The notes under the pieces were generated by a model, which did not search any database, was not told the DNA's origin, and saw only the letters and a list, made by a program, of their open reading frames with translations. A stretch of 64,000 nucleotides of DNA from positions 32,024-96,023 of the forward strand of contig JAKSDK010000082.1 of NCBI GenBank assembly GCA_022360095.1, in the 5' to 3' direction. Shown here in pieces: positions 9,202 through 17,306 of this stretch (positions within the stretch are counted from its first letter, which is position 1; each line of letters begins with the position of its first letter). Source of the stretch: Phycisphaerales bacterium. Lineage in GTDB: Bacteria > Planctomycetota > Phycisphaerae > UBA1845 > UTPLA1. Position numbers and translations under genes: made by a program.

Positions 9202-10137
9202 ATGTCGTGGAAAGTAGCGCTAGCAGTCACTCTGGTCGTAGCGGCCGGCACAGCGGCCGCATCGGCCGGAAGTCCGAATTTGTTGATACCGGAGACATCG
9301 GACGATACCGTCATGCTTTTCAATGGTTTCGACGGATCACTCATCAATCCGACTTTCATCGTTGACACCGACATTCTCCCGTTTGGCGCGAGCAGCCCGC
9401 GCAACGCCGTGGTTGCTGGGAACGAGATCTGGTTCAACGATAACAGCCGGGATGCAGTCTATCGATTCAGCCTGGACGGCACGACGTTTCTCGGTGCAAT
9501 CGATACCGGGCTTGACGACACGCGCAGCCTCACCGTCGTGGGTTCGACGGTCTACGTTTCGAATGACGGAACATCCAACGGCGCGCCGGGTGATAATACG
9601 GTAGTCACCATCGACATCCCAACCGCTTCAATCACCGGCTCTTTCGCGACAAACGGTGAAATCGAGGACATCTTGAGTTTCAACGGCGGTCTGCTCATCA
9701 ATGATATTGATAATGACAACCTTGATCTATACGATCTGAACGGCAACTTCCTTTCGACCTTCCACGACTCGCCCGGCACGTTCAACAGCGGTTTCATCAG
9801 AGATCCGCAGCAGATGACCCTCTCGTCAAACGGCATTCTGGCCGTCAGCGATAGCTTTCCCAGCGGGATCTTTGAGTATGATCTGGCCGGTAACCAGACC
9901 AACTTCTGGCTCACCGCCGCCGTAGGCAATCCGCGCGGTGTCCATGAACTTGGAAACGGCAACATCATTTTCACAAGCGCTAGCGGCGTGCACATCCTCG
10001 ACCCGAACAACGGGCAGATCACCACTTCGCACGGGGGTGTCTCGGCGCGTTACATCGAGCCGATTCCCGAACCATCTTCGCTGTTGTTGCTCGGCCTCGC
10101 CGGAGGACTGGTCACGCTCCGACGGCGTTCTCGTTAA
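9202..10137 (+). CDS. PEP-CTERM exported beta-propeller-like protein
   Basis: The start is ATG 9202, set by AAGGAGG (9190-9196), giving 311 residues; a longer frame upstream lacks a signal. The signal peptide is MSWKVALAVTLVVAAG ending at ASA. The body has repeats of the NHL/SMP-30 propeller style (SGxFEYDLAGNQ, GNGNIIFTSASGVHIL), so it probably folds as a beta-propeller. The C-terminus is a textbook PEP-CTERM tail: IPEPSSLLLLGLAGG, then an Arg-rich end. That predicts recognition by an exosortase and processing at the cell envelope, although no exosortase gene is in the window. The substrate is unknown. A strong hairpin (10197-10234) follows the stop codon. Confidence 0.85.
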   Translation: MSWKVALAVTLVVAAGTAAASAGSPNLLIPETSDDTVMLFNGFDGSLINPTFIVDTDILPFGASSPRNAVVAGNEIWFNDNSRDAVYRFSLDGTTFLGAIDTGLDDTRSLTVVGSTVYVSNDGTSNGAPGDNTVVTIDIPTASITGSFATNGEIEDILSFNGGLLINDIDNDNLDLYDLNGNFLSTFHDSPGTFNSGFIRDPQQMTLSSNGILAVSDSFPSGIFEYDLAGNQTNFWLTAAVGNPRGVHELGNGNIIFTSASGVHILDPNNGQITTSHGGVSARYIEPIPEPSSLLLLGLAGGLVTLRRRSR

Positions 10138-10196
10138 AGAAACCGACCATGCCGACTAAGAGTGACTAATTCACGGGCCGGAAAGGACTCATTTTC

Positions 10197-10234
10197 CTGA
10201 CGCCATGCCACGTCCCGGCGTGTCATGGCGTCAG
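10197..10234 (+). terminator. Strong hairpin downstream of the PEP-CTERM gene
   Basis: The arms CTGACGCCATGCCACG (10197-10212) and CGTGTCATGGCGTCAG (10219-10234) pair at 15 of 16 positions around the loop TCCCGG. No uridine run follows, so it may act as a terminator with Rho, as an mRNA stabiliser or as a processing barrier before the gene at 10271. Confidence 0.6.
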
Positions 10235-10270
10235 AGTGTACTACGAAGCTGAGCCAGGGAGTAAAGATTG

Positions 10271-12973
10271 ATGCGTCTTAGACTTATTGCGAGTACCGGC
10301 ATCTTTTTTCTAAACGTCTTGACCGCTGCCGAGGCCGCGACCATCAATGTCCCAGCGGATCAACCGACGATCCAGCAGGCGATCGACGCGGCGGTCAATG
10401 GCGACGAAGTCGTCATCGCGCCGGGAACGTACCTTGAGCACATCGATCTCCTCGGCAAGGCCATCACCCTTCGCAGCACCGACCCGAACGATCCTGCCGT
10501 TGTCGCGGCGACGATCATCGACGGTGGCAACGACCCCAACGCGCCCGGGTTCCCGCAAAACGTCGGAACGACGGTGGCCTGCCGGACCAGTGAGGGCCCG
10601 GACACCGTCCTGCTCGGGCTGACCGTCACCGGCGGGGCCGCCTCTGCTGGCAACGGGCTTGCCGCCGGCGGCGGAATCGGCATGTTCCAGGCCAATCCGA
10701 CCGTCACCAACTGCCGGTTCGTCAATAACAGCGTGGCCGATCTTACTGCCAACGGTGGCGGCATCTACTGTGGTTTCGGTGGACCGTTGACGTTCACCGG
10801 CTGCGAGTTCATCGGCAACTCGGCCAGAAATGGCGGCGGCCTGTCCGTCGCAAATCAAGCCGTCTCGGTGATCGATTGTGTATTCCGTGAAAACACCAGT
10901 TTGGGCGACGACGTGTTCCCGGGTCACGGCGCGGGCCTTTTTATAGGCAACAGTTCCGCTTCCGTCATCTCTGTCACGGGATGCATGTTCGAAGACAACA
11001 CGGCCACGGGTAGCGGCGGAGGTGCGTGGCTGAACAGCAGCGACGACGGTGTTGTTAATGTCATCAACTGCGATTTCATCAACAACAACGCGATGGAGGG
11101 TGACGGCGCGGGTGCATGGATCTCGGATGGCGAAGTCATGGTGACGGACTGCTTGTTGCGCGGCAACTCCGCCGGAGACGCCGGCGGTGGAATGTCAATC
11201 GTTTTTAGCCTAAGCCTGAACATCAGCCAGTGCATGTTCGAAAACAACAGCACCGACAGTAGCGGCGGAGGTTTGCGAGTCTTCGCGCCGGATGCTTCCA
11301 CGATCGGGAATTGCCAGTTCTCAGGAAACACGGCGATGAACGCCGGCGGTGCAATGAGTCTGGGGGGTGTCGATCGAACACACCTCGTCACGAGCTGCAC
11401 CTTTGACAACAACGAGGCTTTCGGGCTCGGTGGCGGCGGGGCGTTTTGCGTTCAATCGGCGTTTGAATTCGACGATTGCACGTTTACGAACAATCACGCG
11501 ACCGAATCCGGAGGAGGCGCGCTGATCTCAAACGCCGGGCCGGTCACCATGATGAACAGCAGCTTCGAACTGAACTCGGCCGACGACGATGGAGGTGGTA
11601 TGTCCATCTTCTCCGGTGATACATTCAGCGTCAGGGACTGCGATTTCATTGGAAACACGGCGGGACCCGGTGGAGGTGGTGGTCTCGATATCGGCAACCA
11701 CACCAGTGTCATGAGTGAAGTCGTCGGCTGTACGTTCCTCAACAATACAAGTACCGGAGAAGGCGGAGGCGCAGGGCTTTTCAACGGCGAAACGGTACAG
11801 CATGTCAACTGCGTCTTTCAGCAAAACACCGCCACACAGGGCGGAGGCGTCTATGATGCGTTCGCTGAAGACACCCGCTATACCAACTGCCTGTTCATAC
11901 AGAATGACGCCCCTGACGGAGCGGCCATGGCATTTGCATGCGCCACGTCCACCGTCACGAACTGCACCTTCACGGAAAACACCGTGCCAACAACCGGAGG
12001 GGTCTTTTATCTAACCTGCAGTGATCCGTTGGGGGACGTTATCGCCACGCGAAACAGCATCATCTGGGGCAACACGGCCGCACCGGCCGAGATCGTCGCG
12101 AACATGACCCTCGACATCGAACACTCCGACATCGAGGGCGGACAAGGCGCGGTCATCGTCGGACTTGGTGCGCTCAACTACGGCCCCGGCAACATCGATG
12201 TTGATCCTGTCTTCGAAGACCCCGACGGACCCGACGACGATCCGAACACGCTCGCCGACAACGACTACCGGCTCGGCCTGGGTTCGCCCTGCATCGACGC
12301 CGCCAACAGCTCCGCTTCGGTCCTGCCCTTCGGACTCACCACCGACCTTGACGATGGGCCGCGTATTGTTAACGCACTGAATTATGCCGACACCGGTATA
12401 CCCAACGGGATGGGCCTGGTGGTGGACATGGGCGCCTACGAAGCAGCACCGGACCTTTGTTTTGTCGGGGACGCCGACGGCGACGGGACGTGCGACGGCC
12501 AGGATGTCTGCCCGAATCGAAAGCCAGGCGACGTCAACGGCGACGGCGCAACAGACACCGACGATATCACCTCCTTCGTGAGTGTCGTACTCGATCCTGG
12601 CGCAGCCATCGCCGATGACCTCTGCGCCGCCGATGTCAACGAGGACGGAAACGCTGACGGACTGGACGTCCAGGACTTTGCCGACCGCTTGATCAATGGA
12701 CCGCCCCCACCGGGCACCGGCGCCTGCTGCATATGCTGCCCGGTCGACCCTTGCGTCGAGGGTGTTACGGAATTGCACTGCCTCGGTCTGCTAGGGGGGC
12801 ATTATCAGGGCGACGGTACAACCTGTAACGACCCTTGCCCGGTGGGCGCTTGTTGCTTTGACGGTGGTCTTTGCATCGAGCTGACGAGCATCGCCTGCGA
12901 ACTCGCCGACGCTGTTTTTCAGGGGGACGGCACGGTTTGTGAAATCGACCCGCCGACCTGCCCCGAACCGTAA
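10271..12973 (+). CDS. Secreted right-handed beta-helix protein with dockerin-like and Cys-rich tail
   Basis: I start at ATG 10271 (900 aa), preceded by GGGAG; a TTG directly before it is less likely. After a signal peptide (ending LTAAEA) the protein opens with VPADQPTIQQAIDAA and VVIAPGTYLEHI, the classic entry into a parallel beta-helix of the pectin-lyase type. About fifteen coils of the form CxFxxNxAxxGGG continue to residue ~600. A choice-of-anchor Q-like section (SPCIDAANSS) follows at ~670-730. Then comes a dockerin-like pair (GDVNGDGATDTDDI and ADVNEDGNADGLDV, ~755-815), and finally two Cys-rich repeats of the type GACCFDGGLC...C. No catalytic residues of a polysaccharide lyase were identified, so binding or structural roles are as likely as enzymatic ones. 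Confidence 0.85.
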   Translation: MRLRLIASTGIFFLNVLTAAEAATINVPADQPTIQQAIDAAVNGDEVVIAPGTYLEHIDLLGKAITLRSTDPNDPAVVAATIIDGGNDPNAPGFPQNVGTTVACRTSEGPDTVLLGLTVTGGAASAGNGLAAGGGIGMFQANPTVTNCRFVNNSVADLTANGGGIYCGFGGPLTFTGCEFIGNSARNGGGLSVANQAVSVIDCVFRENTSLGDDVFPGHGAGLFIGNSSASVISVTGCMFEDNTATGSGGGAWLNSSDDGVVNVINCDFINNNAMEGDGAGAWISDGEVMVTDCLLRGNSAGDAGGGMSIVFSLSLNISQCMFENNSTDSSGGGLRVFAPDASTIGNCQFSGNTAMNAGGAMSLGGVDRTHLVTSCTFDNNEAFGLGGGGAFCVQSAFEFDDCTFTNNHATESGGGALISNAGPVTMMNSSFELNSADDDGGGMSIFSGDTFSVRDCDFIGNTAGPGGGGGLDIGNHTSVMSEVVGCTFLNNTSTGEGGGAGLFNGETVQHVNCVFQQNTATQGGGVYDAFAEDTRYTNCLFIQNDAPDGAAMAFACATSTVTNCTFTENTVPTTGGVFYLTCSDPLGDVIATRNSIIWGNTAAPAEIVANMTLDIEHSDIEGGQGAVIVGLGALNYGPGNIDVDPVFEDPDGPDDDPNTLADNDYRLGLGSPCIDAANSSASVLPFGLTTDLDDGPRIVNALNYADTGIPNGMGLVVDMGAYEAAPDLCFVGDADGDGTCDGQDVCPNRKPGDVNGDGATDTDDITSFVSVVLDPGAAIADDLCAADVNEDGNADGLDVQDFADRLINGPPPPGTGACCICCPVDPCVEGVTELHCLGLLGGHYQGDGTTCNDPCPVGACCFDGGLCIELTSIACELADAVFQGDGTVCEIDPPTCPEP

Positions 12974-12993
12974 TCGCCCCTTCTTCCTCCGTC

Positions 12994-13028
12994 CCCGGAG
13001 CACTGGGGGGATTCCCCAGTGCTCCGGG
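12994..13028 (+). terminator. Perfect 15-bp hairpin between the beta-helix gene and the ExbB-like operon
   Basis: CCCGGAGCACTGGGG (12994-13008) pairs perfectly with CCCCAGTGCTCCGGG (13014-13028) across the 5-base loop GGATT. It begins 20 bases after the stop of the beta-helix gene and separates two unrelated operons, so termination is the likely role. The U-tract is absent, which is usual for hairpins in this window and argues for a Rho-assisted or stabilising function. Confidence 0.65.
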
Positions 13029-13142
13029 CCACAATGCCCCCGTTCGCGATCCCTCCATAAGAGTCAACGACAACACATCTTGTCACGCTCATAGGCAAAG
13101 GCCATAATCTCAAACGAACTTGAGTTGGGTTGGGATTGCACA

Positions 13143-13955
13143 ATGCCTGGTTCCGTAACGTCTATGGTCGCTAAGCCGTTCCGCAAATTGGCCGTCGCGG
13201 CTGACCGGTTGCCGCGCACCACGGTCTTACTGTTTGCTGCCGGCATCGCATGCGTATTCATCCTGTTCTTTACCGTCGCCCTCGGCCGGGACAATCGCCT
13301 GGCCGTGTTCTGGCTGGACTTCAGCTCCAACTCTGCCTTTCCCTACCCGTTTACAATTCAAAACCTGATGCACCTGCTTTTTTTCGTCGGGCTGGGTGAA
13401 TTGCTCGTCCGATGGAACCGGGCGGAGCGCGAGCACGCCTGCCTGAAATGGGAATTGCTTCCGGAGGATGAGCAGTCCGTGTTGCAAGCCCAGGACCTGC
13501 CTCCGATCCGCAAAATGCTGACCGAACGGTTCGCCGGTGTCGAAGGCTTCCTGCCCAGGCTCGTCAACTTGTGCATTCTCCAGTTCCAGGCCAGTCGCTC
13601 GGTTGATCAAACGGTCAGCGTACTCAACAGCAGCCTCGATCTGCTGTCGCATCAGGTCGACATGCGTTATTCGACCACGCGTTACGTCGTGTGGGTGATC
13701 CCGACGATCGGCTTCATCGGCACGGTAATCGGCATTGCCGGCGCGCTGGGACTGGTCGACCCCAGCGACTTGGATCTGGGCCGCGTCACGTCCAGCCTGG
13801 GCATCGCGTTCAACACGACCATCATCGCTCTGCTGATGAGCGCGTTGCTCGTCTTCGGCCAGCACATCGTACAGACGCACGAGGAGAACGCTTTGAACCG
13901 TGCGGCCGACTACACGCTGTCGAATCTGATCAACCGCCTTTATGTAGAGAACTAA
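13143..13955 (+). CDS. MotA/TolQ/ExbB-family proton channel-like protein
   Basis: The ATG at 13143 gives 270 residues; an upstream TTG in frame (13125) is possible. Four hydrophobic segments are visible: TTVLLFAAGIACVFILFF (~20-42), IQNLMHLLFFVGLGELL (~78-95), YVVWVIPTIGFIGTVIGIAG (~182-203) and FNTTIIALLMSALLVFGQ (~222-242). A cytoplasmic domain lies between the second and third. The IPTIGFIGTVIGIAGAL and SLGIAFNTTIIALL blocks are the signature of TolQ/ExbB/MotA, which use the ion gradient to power a partner protein across the envelope. The partner is encoded directly downstream. The long cytoplasmic loop and absence of OmpA-type or TonB genes set this system apart from classical Tol or Mot operons. 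Confidence 0.85.
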   Translation: MPGSVTSMVAKPFRKLAVAADRLPRTTVLLFAAGIACVFILFFTVALGRDNRLAVFWLDFSSNSAFPYPFTIQNLMHLLFFVGLGELLVRWNRAEREHACLKWELLPEDEQSVLQAQDLPPIRKMLTERFAGVEGFLPRLVNLCILQFQASRSVDQTVSVLNSSLDLLSHQVDMRYSTTRYVVWVIPTIGFIGTVIGIAGALGLVDPSDLDLGRVTSSLGIAFNTTIIALLMSALLVFGQHIVQTHEENALNRAADYTLSNLINRLYVEN

Positions 13956-13984
13956 AGCGGAGCCACGATCGAAGGAGTCCGGCC

Positions 13985-14872
13985 TTGCGAATGCCCCGAC
14001 GAGAGACGCAGATCTTCAGTCTTTCGATGATGGACGTCATCTCGGGGGCGATGGGTGCGTTTCTGATCATCATGATCGTGCTCATGCGCTATTACAAAGA
14101 AGATGAGGACATCGCCGCGCAACGGAAACAGGTCCAGCAACAGATGGAGGAACTCCGTCGGCAGATCGACGAAGCCATACAACAATTGCAGATGACCACG
14201 GACATCGACGTGGAAGATCTGCTGCGCCGCTTCCAATTGATGCAACGACAACTGGCCCGGGCGCGTCAGGAGGTGAATCAGCTCAGCAACGACTTACAGG
14301 CCGCGCGAAATCGAGTGGACCAATTGCAGATCGAGAAAGACAGGCTCGACAGGGAAAACTGGGATCTGGCTGACCAACTGGTGTTCCGCAAGCCGTTCAT
14401 GGTCTGCGCAAAATGGTGGGCGTCTACAAGCGTGAACGTCGGCCTGTATCTTGAAAGTTCCAAAGAAACCACGGACGGGCGCCGTTTTTTATTCAATCCC
14501 GATGTGCCACAGAATCGTGAATACAAGGGCGATTTCCAGATGACGGGCATCGGAAAAAACAATTTCGAAACTTGGATTGTTCGCGACTCGTATGCAGGCG
14601 CCACGTTCAAGATCTACGTCGCTTTGCACGAGGAAGAAGCGCAACTCGCCCCAGCCGAAATCCAGGTCTATGCCGCGGGGGATGGCCTGTGGCTCGAATA
14701 TGATAGGTTCGAACTGAATGCAGACAAGCGATGGGAACTTGCCGGCATCCTGACGACGGATGACACCGGCAAAACCACGGCGCGCAAGGTCACCGAATCC
14801 GAACGCCGGGAAGATCGCAGAAAGGTCGAATTACGAATGCGGCAACAGAAAAGGAAACCGAAGGGCAATTGA
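13985..14872 (+). CDS. ExbD/MotB-like single-pass protein with long coiled coil
   Basis: I start at TTG 13985, 7 bases after GAAGGAG; ATG 13991 two codons later is the alternative. The N-terminus FSLSMMDVISGAMGAFLIIM has an aspartate at the entrance of the only membrane helix, the position of the ion-carrying Asp in ExbD/TolR/MotB. Residues ~50-140 are a strong coiled coil rich in Gln, Glu and Arg (QQQMEELRRQIDEAIQQLQ). After that comes a ~150-residue folded domain without recognised motifs (FMVCAKWWASTSVNVGLYLE onward). The gene follows the ExbB-like gene by 29 bases and overlaps the next gene's start region, so this is one operon. A role as the energised partner is inferred from the helix and gene order. 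Confidence 0.75.
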   Translation: MRMPRRETQIFSLSMMDVISGAMGAFLIIMIVLMRYYKEDEDIAAQRKQVQQQMEELRRQIDEAIQQLQMTTDIDVEDLLRRFQLMQRQLARARQEVNQLSNDLQAARNRVDQLQIEKDRLDRENWDLADQLVFRKPFMVCAKWWASTSVNVGLYLESSKETTDGRRFLFNPDVPQNREYKGDFQMTGIGKNNFETWIVRDSYAGATFKIYVALHEEEAQLAPAEIQVYAAGDGLWLEYDRFELNADKRWELAGILTTDDTGKTTARKVTESERREDRRKVELRMRQQKRKPKGN

Positions 14873-14874
14873 GC

Positions 14875-15966
14875 ATGGCGGGAAAGCTCGTTCGATGCGT
14901 GTGCGGCACGGTGTTCGACCCAACCAAGAAGCGGGCGTGCCCCGAATGTGGGGCGGAGCACGAGGACAAGCCCACCAAGGCGGTCGAGCCCCAGCCGAAA
15001 CCCGAGACCACACTGAGGCGCGAAGAACCCGTCCGGCAGGACACGACCGGGGGCTTCGGGACCGACGATATCAGCTTCCTGACCAAGCACAAGACCGCCG
15101 TGGTCGGCGCCGGTGGCGTCGTGGGCCTGTTGCTTGTCGCGCTGATCATGCGATCGGCCTTCAGCGCCTCGGACTCCTCCGACACGACGGCCGGCGCATC
15201 ACGAGGCGGAAGCCGTTCGTCATCGTCGGGATCACAGCAGGGCCTCACAGGCTTTCAAGGCAAATGGCGATTGCTCACCGCCCGGATGCAGCCCGAGCCG
15301 ATCATCCCCGGCATCCCCATCACTGGGTCGGTCATCAAGATGTCGCTCCACGCCGCTTTCACCGGTCCGGATGCGAACACGACGTTGACCATCGACAAGG
15401 GCGGCAGCTATGCGTTCGAGATCGATGTTTCCTGCGAGGGGCAATACACCGCAACGATCACACCCGATCGATACGACCCCACGAAAAGAGGGCGAGGCGT
15501 GATCACGCTCACCCCAAAAGGCACGGCCATCCAGGAACGTGCCGACGCACGACTCGGGGCCGTTGAGACGGATATGCCGCATGTGAATGCAAAGGTCGGT
15601 GATACGGACATGTCGATGCAAGACGGAACGGGGAACTCAAACAACACGACCGTTTTCTGGAAACGCCCCGGCGGCTCCGGTCAACCGCATACCTCGGTTG
15701 TCGGCACCTGGTCCAACGAACTCGTCTTCATCGATTCTTACCTGCCCTATCGCGCCACGCTTGAGTTTCGCGATAACGGCGACTACCGCCTACGCTTCAC
15801 ACGTTCGGAGAGCGGCATGCTCGATGCGTCGGACGGCAAGTATCAGTTCAAACGCTCGATCGCCATGGGCCCGCCGGTCGAAGGACGGTACGAGTTCGAC
15901 GGGCCCGACCGTCTCACGTTCACCGAACCACGCGGCACGGCGACCTGGGTCCGTGCGAAAGACTAG
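14875..15966 (+). CDS. Zinc-ribbon, single-pass membrane protein with two beta-rich extracytoplasmic domains (copy 1)
   Basis: ATG 14875 follows the previous stop by two bases (363 aa); a TTG at 14869 would overlap that stop. Residues ~8-27 are a four-cysteine zinc ribbon (CVCGTVFDP..CPECG). A Pro/Glu-rich linker follows, then one membrane helix at ~78-98 (AVVGAGGVVGLLLVALIM). The rest looks like two related ~110-residue beta domains, each opening with a GKW or GTW phrase (FQGKWRLLTARMQPE; VVGTWSNELVF) and the second closing with LTFTEPRGTATWVR. This resembles lipocalin-like or META-like all-beta folds, but I do not recognise the family. Operon context suggests that it works with the ExbB/ExbD-like pair. 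Confidence 0.7.
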   Translation: MAGKLVRCVCGTVFDPTKKRACPECGAEHEDKPTKAVEPQPKPETTLRREEPVRQDTTGGFGTDDISFLTKHKTAVVGAGGVVGLLLVALIMRSAFSASDSSDTTAGASRGGSRSSSSGSQQGLTGFQGKWRLLTARMQPEPIIPGIPITGSVIKMSLHAAFTGPDANTTLTIDKGGSYAFEIDVSCEGQYTATITPDRYDPTKRGRGVITLTPKGTAIQERADARLGAVETDMPHVNAKVGDTDMSMQDGTGNSNNTTVFWKRPGGSGQPHTSVVGTWSNELVFIDSYLPYRATLEFRDNGDYRLRFTRSESGMLDASDGKYQFKRSIAMGPPVEGRYEFDGPDRLTFTEPRGTATWVRAKD

Positions 15967-16040
15967 GCCGAAACAAACGAAAGACATCCACTCCGTGTGT
16001 AGGTCGTCGTAGAACGTGTCGATTGCGGTATAATTCCAGA

Positions 16041-17264
16041 ATGGCGAAAACACGTGTTCGATGTGTGTGCGGCACGGTCTTTGACCCGACGAAGAAGTCG
16101 GCCTGCCCGGCGTGCGGGTCGGCATACGAGGCGACGCCCGCTGCCAAAACCGTCGAGCCCGAGCCGAAGCCTGCGCCGACGCCGAAACACGAACAAACGA
16201 TCCGACAGGACACGGCGACCGGTTTCGATCCTGACGGCACCAGCTTTGTCGAAAAGCACAAGAAGTCGCTGACCTTGGTCGGCGGCGTCGCGGGGCTGTT
16301 GCTCCTGGCGCTGATTGTGCGATTGATCTCCGGTGGTCCGCCCTCGACCAAGACCGTCAGCAACCCGGACGCCGTTTCGAAACGGAAATACGGCAGTGAA
16401 TCGACATCACGACCACATACTCCATCTTCGATCACGCCGAATCCATCGCCATCCGATTCGTCGCTGTCCCCTCAGTCCGTGATTCCAACGGAACCGCCAC
16501 CTGTTCCGCAGTCCGACATACCATCCTTCAAGGGGAAATGGAGCTTGCTGACCGCCAACATGCAGCCGGAGAGAATCACGTCAGGCATCCCCGCCTCCGC
16601 CACAACCATCAGCCGGACTGTCGACGCCGCCTTCACAGGGCTTGGTGCGACCCGGGTGCTGACCATCGACGAAGTCGGCGGGTACGTGCTCGATGTCGAT
16701 GTCACCGGCGAAGGGCAATACACGACGGACCTCGCGCCGGCCGAAAACCTTTACTCGGTAACTGCGCAGGGAACGTTGACGCTTCGTCCGAAGGATGGCT
16801 CGCCGGATCACGTGCGCGCAATGCTGAAGCCGGTCCGACTCGATGTGCCACACCTGAACGTGAAGGCTGGCGACACGCAACTCGTCTTACAGCCCGTCGG
16901 CAGGCCGGGCGTGGCCAACGCAACGTGGGTACGCCCCGCCGGTTCCGGGCAACCGGATACGTCGTTGGTCGGCACCTGGCTGAATGAACGAATCTTCGTC
17001 GATACCAATTTGCCCTATCGTGCCGCACTCGATTTGAGCAGCAACGATCTATATCGCATGAAATTCACGCGCACGGAGCGAGGAAGGCTGATCGCGTCCG
17101 GCGGCAGCTACGAATTCAAACGCGACGTCGCCATCGGCCCTCCCATGCGAGGCCGCTATACGTTCGAAGGACTGCACCGCGTCACCTTCACCGAACCCCG
17201 CGGCACAGCCACTTGGATCCGTGACGACGTCGCGGTCAAGCAACCAGGCGGGGTCCGACGCTAA
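16041..17264 (+). CDS. Zinc-ribbon, single-pass membrane protein with two beta-rich domains (copy 2, paralogue)
   Basis: The ATG at 16041 gives 407 residues. The architecture is identical to copy 1, 74 bases upstream: zinc ribbon CVCGTVFDP..CPACG, linker, membrane helix (SLTLVGGVAGLLLLALIV), and two GKW/GTW beta domains ending in VTFTEPRGTATWIR. It differs in a longer Ser/Pro-rich stalk after the helix (~110-160). Tandem duplication with clear divergence suggests that the two copies form a heteromeric pair or bind different ligands. The gene converges on the kinase at 17307 with only a 42-base gap and no obvious terminator. Confidence 0.7.
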   Translation: MAKTRVRCVCGTVFDPTKKSACPACGSAYEATPAAKTVEPEPKPAPTPKHEQTIRQDTATGFDPDGTSFVEKHKKSLTLVGGVAGLLLLALIVRLISGGPPSTKTVSNPDAVSKRKYGSESTSRPHTPSSITPNPSPSDSSLSPQSVIPTEPPPVPQSDIPSFKGKWSLLTANMQPERITSGIPASATTISRTVDAAFTGLGATRVLTIDEVGGYVLDVDVTGEGQYTTDLAPAENLYSVTAQGTLTLRPKDGSPDHVRAMLKPVRLDVPHLNVKAGDTQLVLQPVGRPGVANATWVRPAGSGQPDTSLVGTWLNERIFVDTNLPYRAALDLSSNDLYRMKFTRTERGRLIASGGSYEFKRDVAIGPPMRGRYTFEGLHRVTFTEPRGTATWIRDDVAVKQPGGVRR

Positions 17265-17306
17265 CAAAAACTGGAAGCTCCTAAGGCGCGAAGACGACCA
17301 TCTGAG

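Noticed and set aside
13143..17264. Zorya-type defence system
   Set aside because: The ExbB/MotA-like and MotB-like pair is suggestive, but no OmpA-type domain, helicase or nuclease gene (ZorC, ZorD, ZorE) is present.
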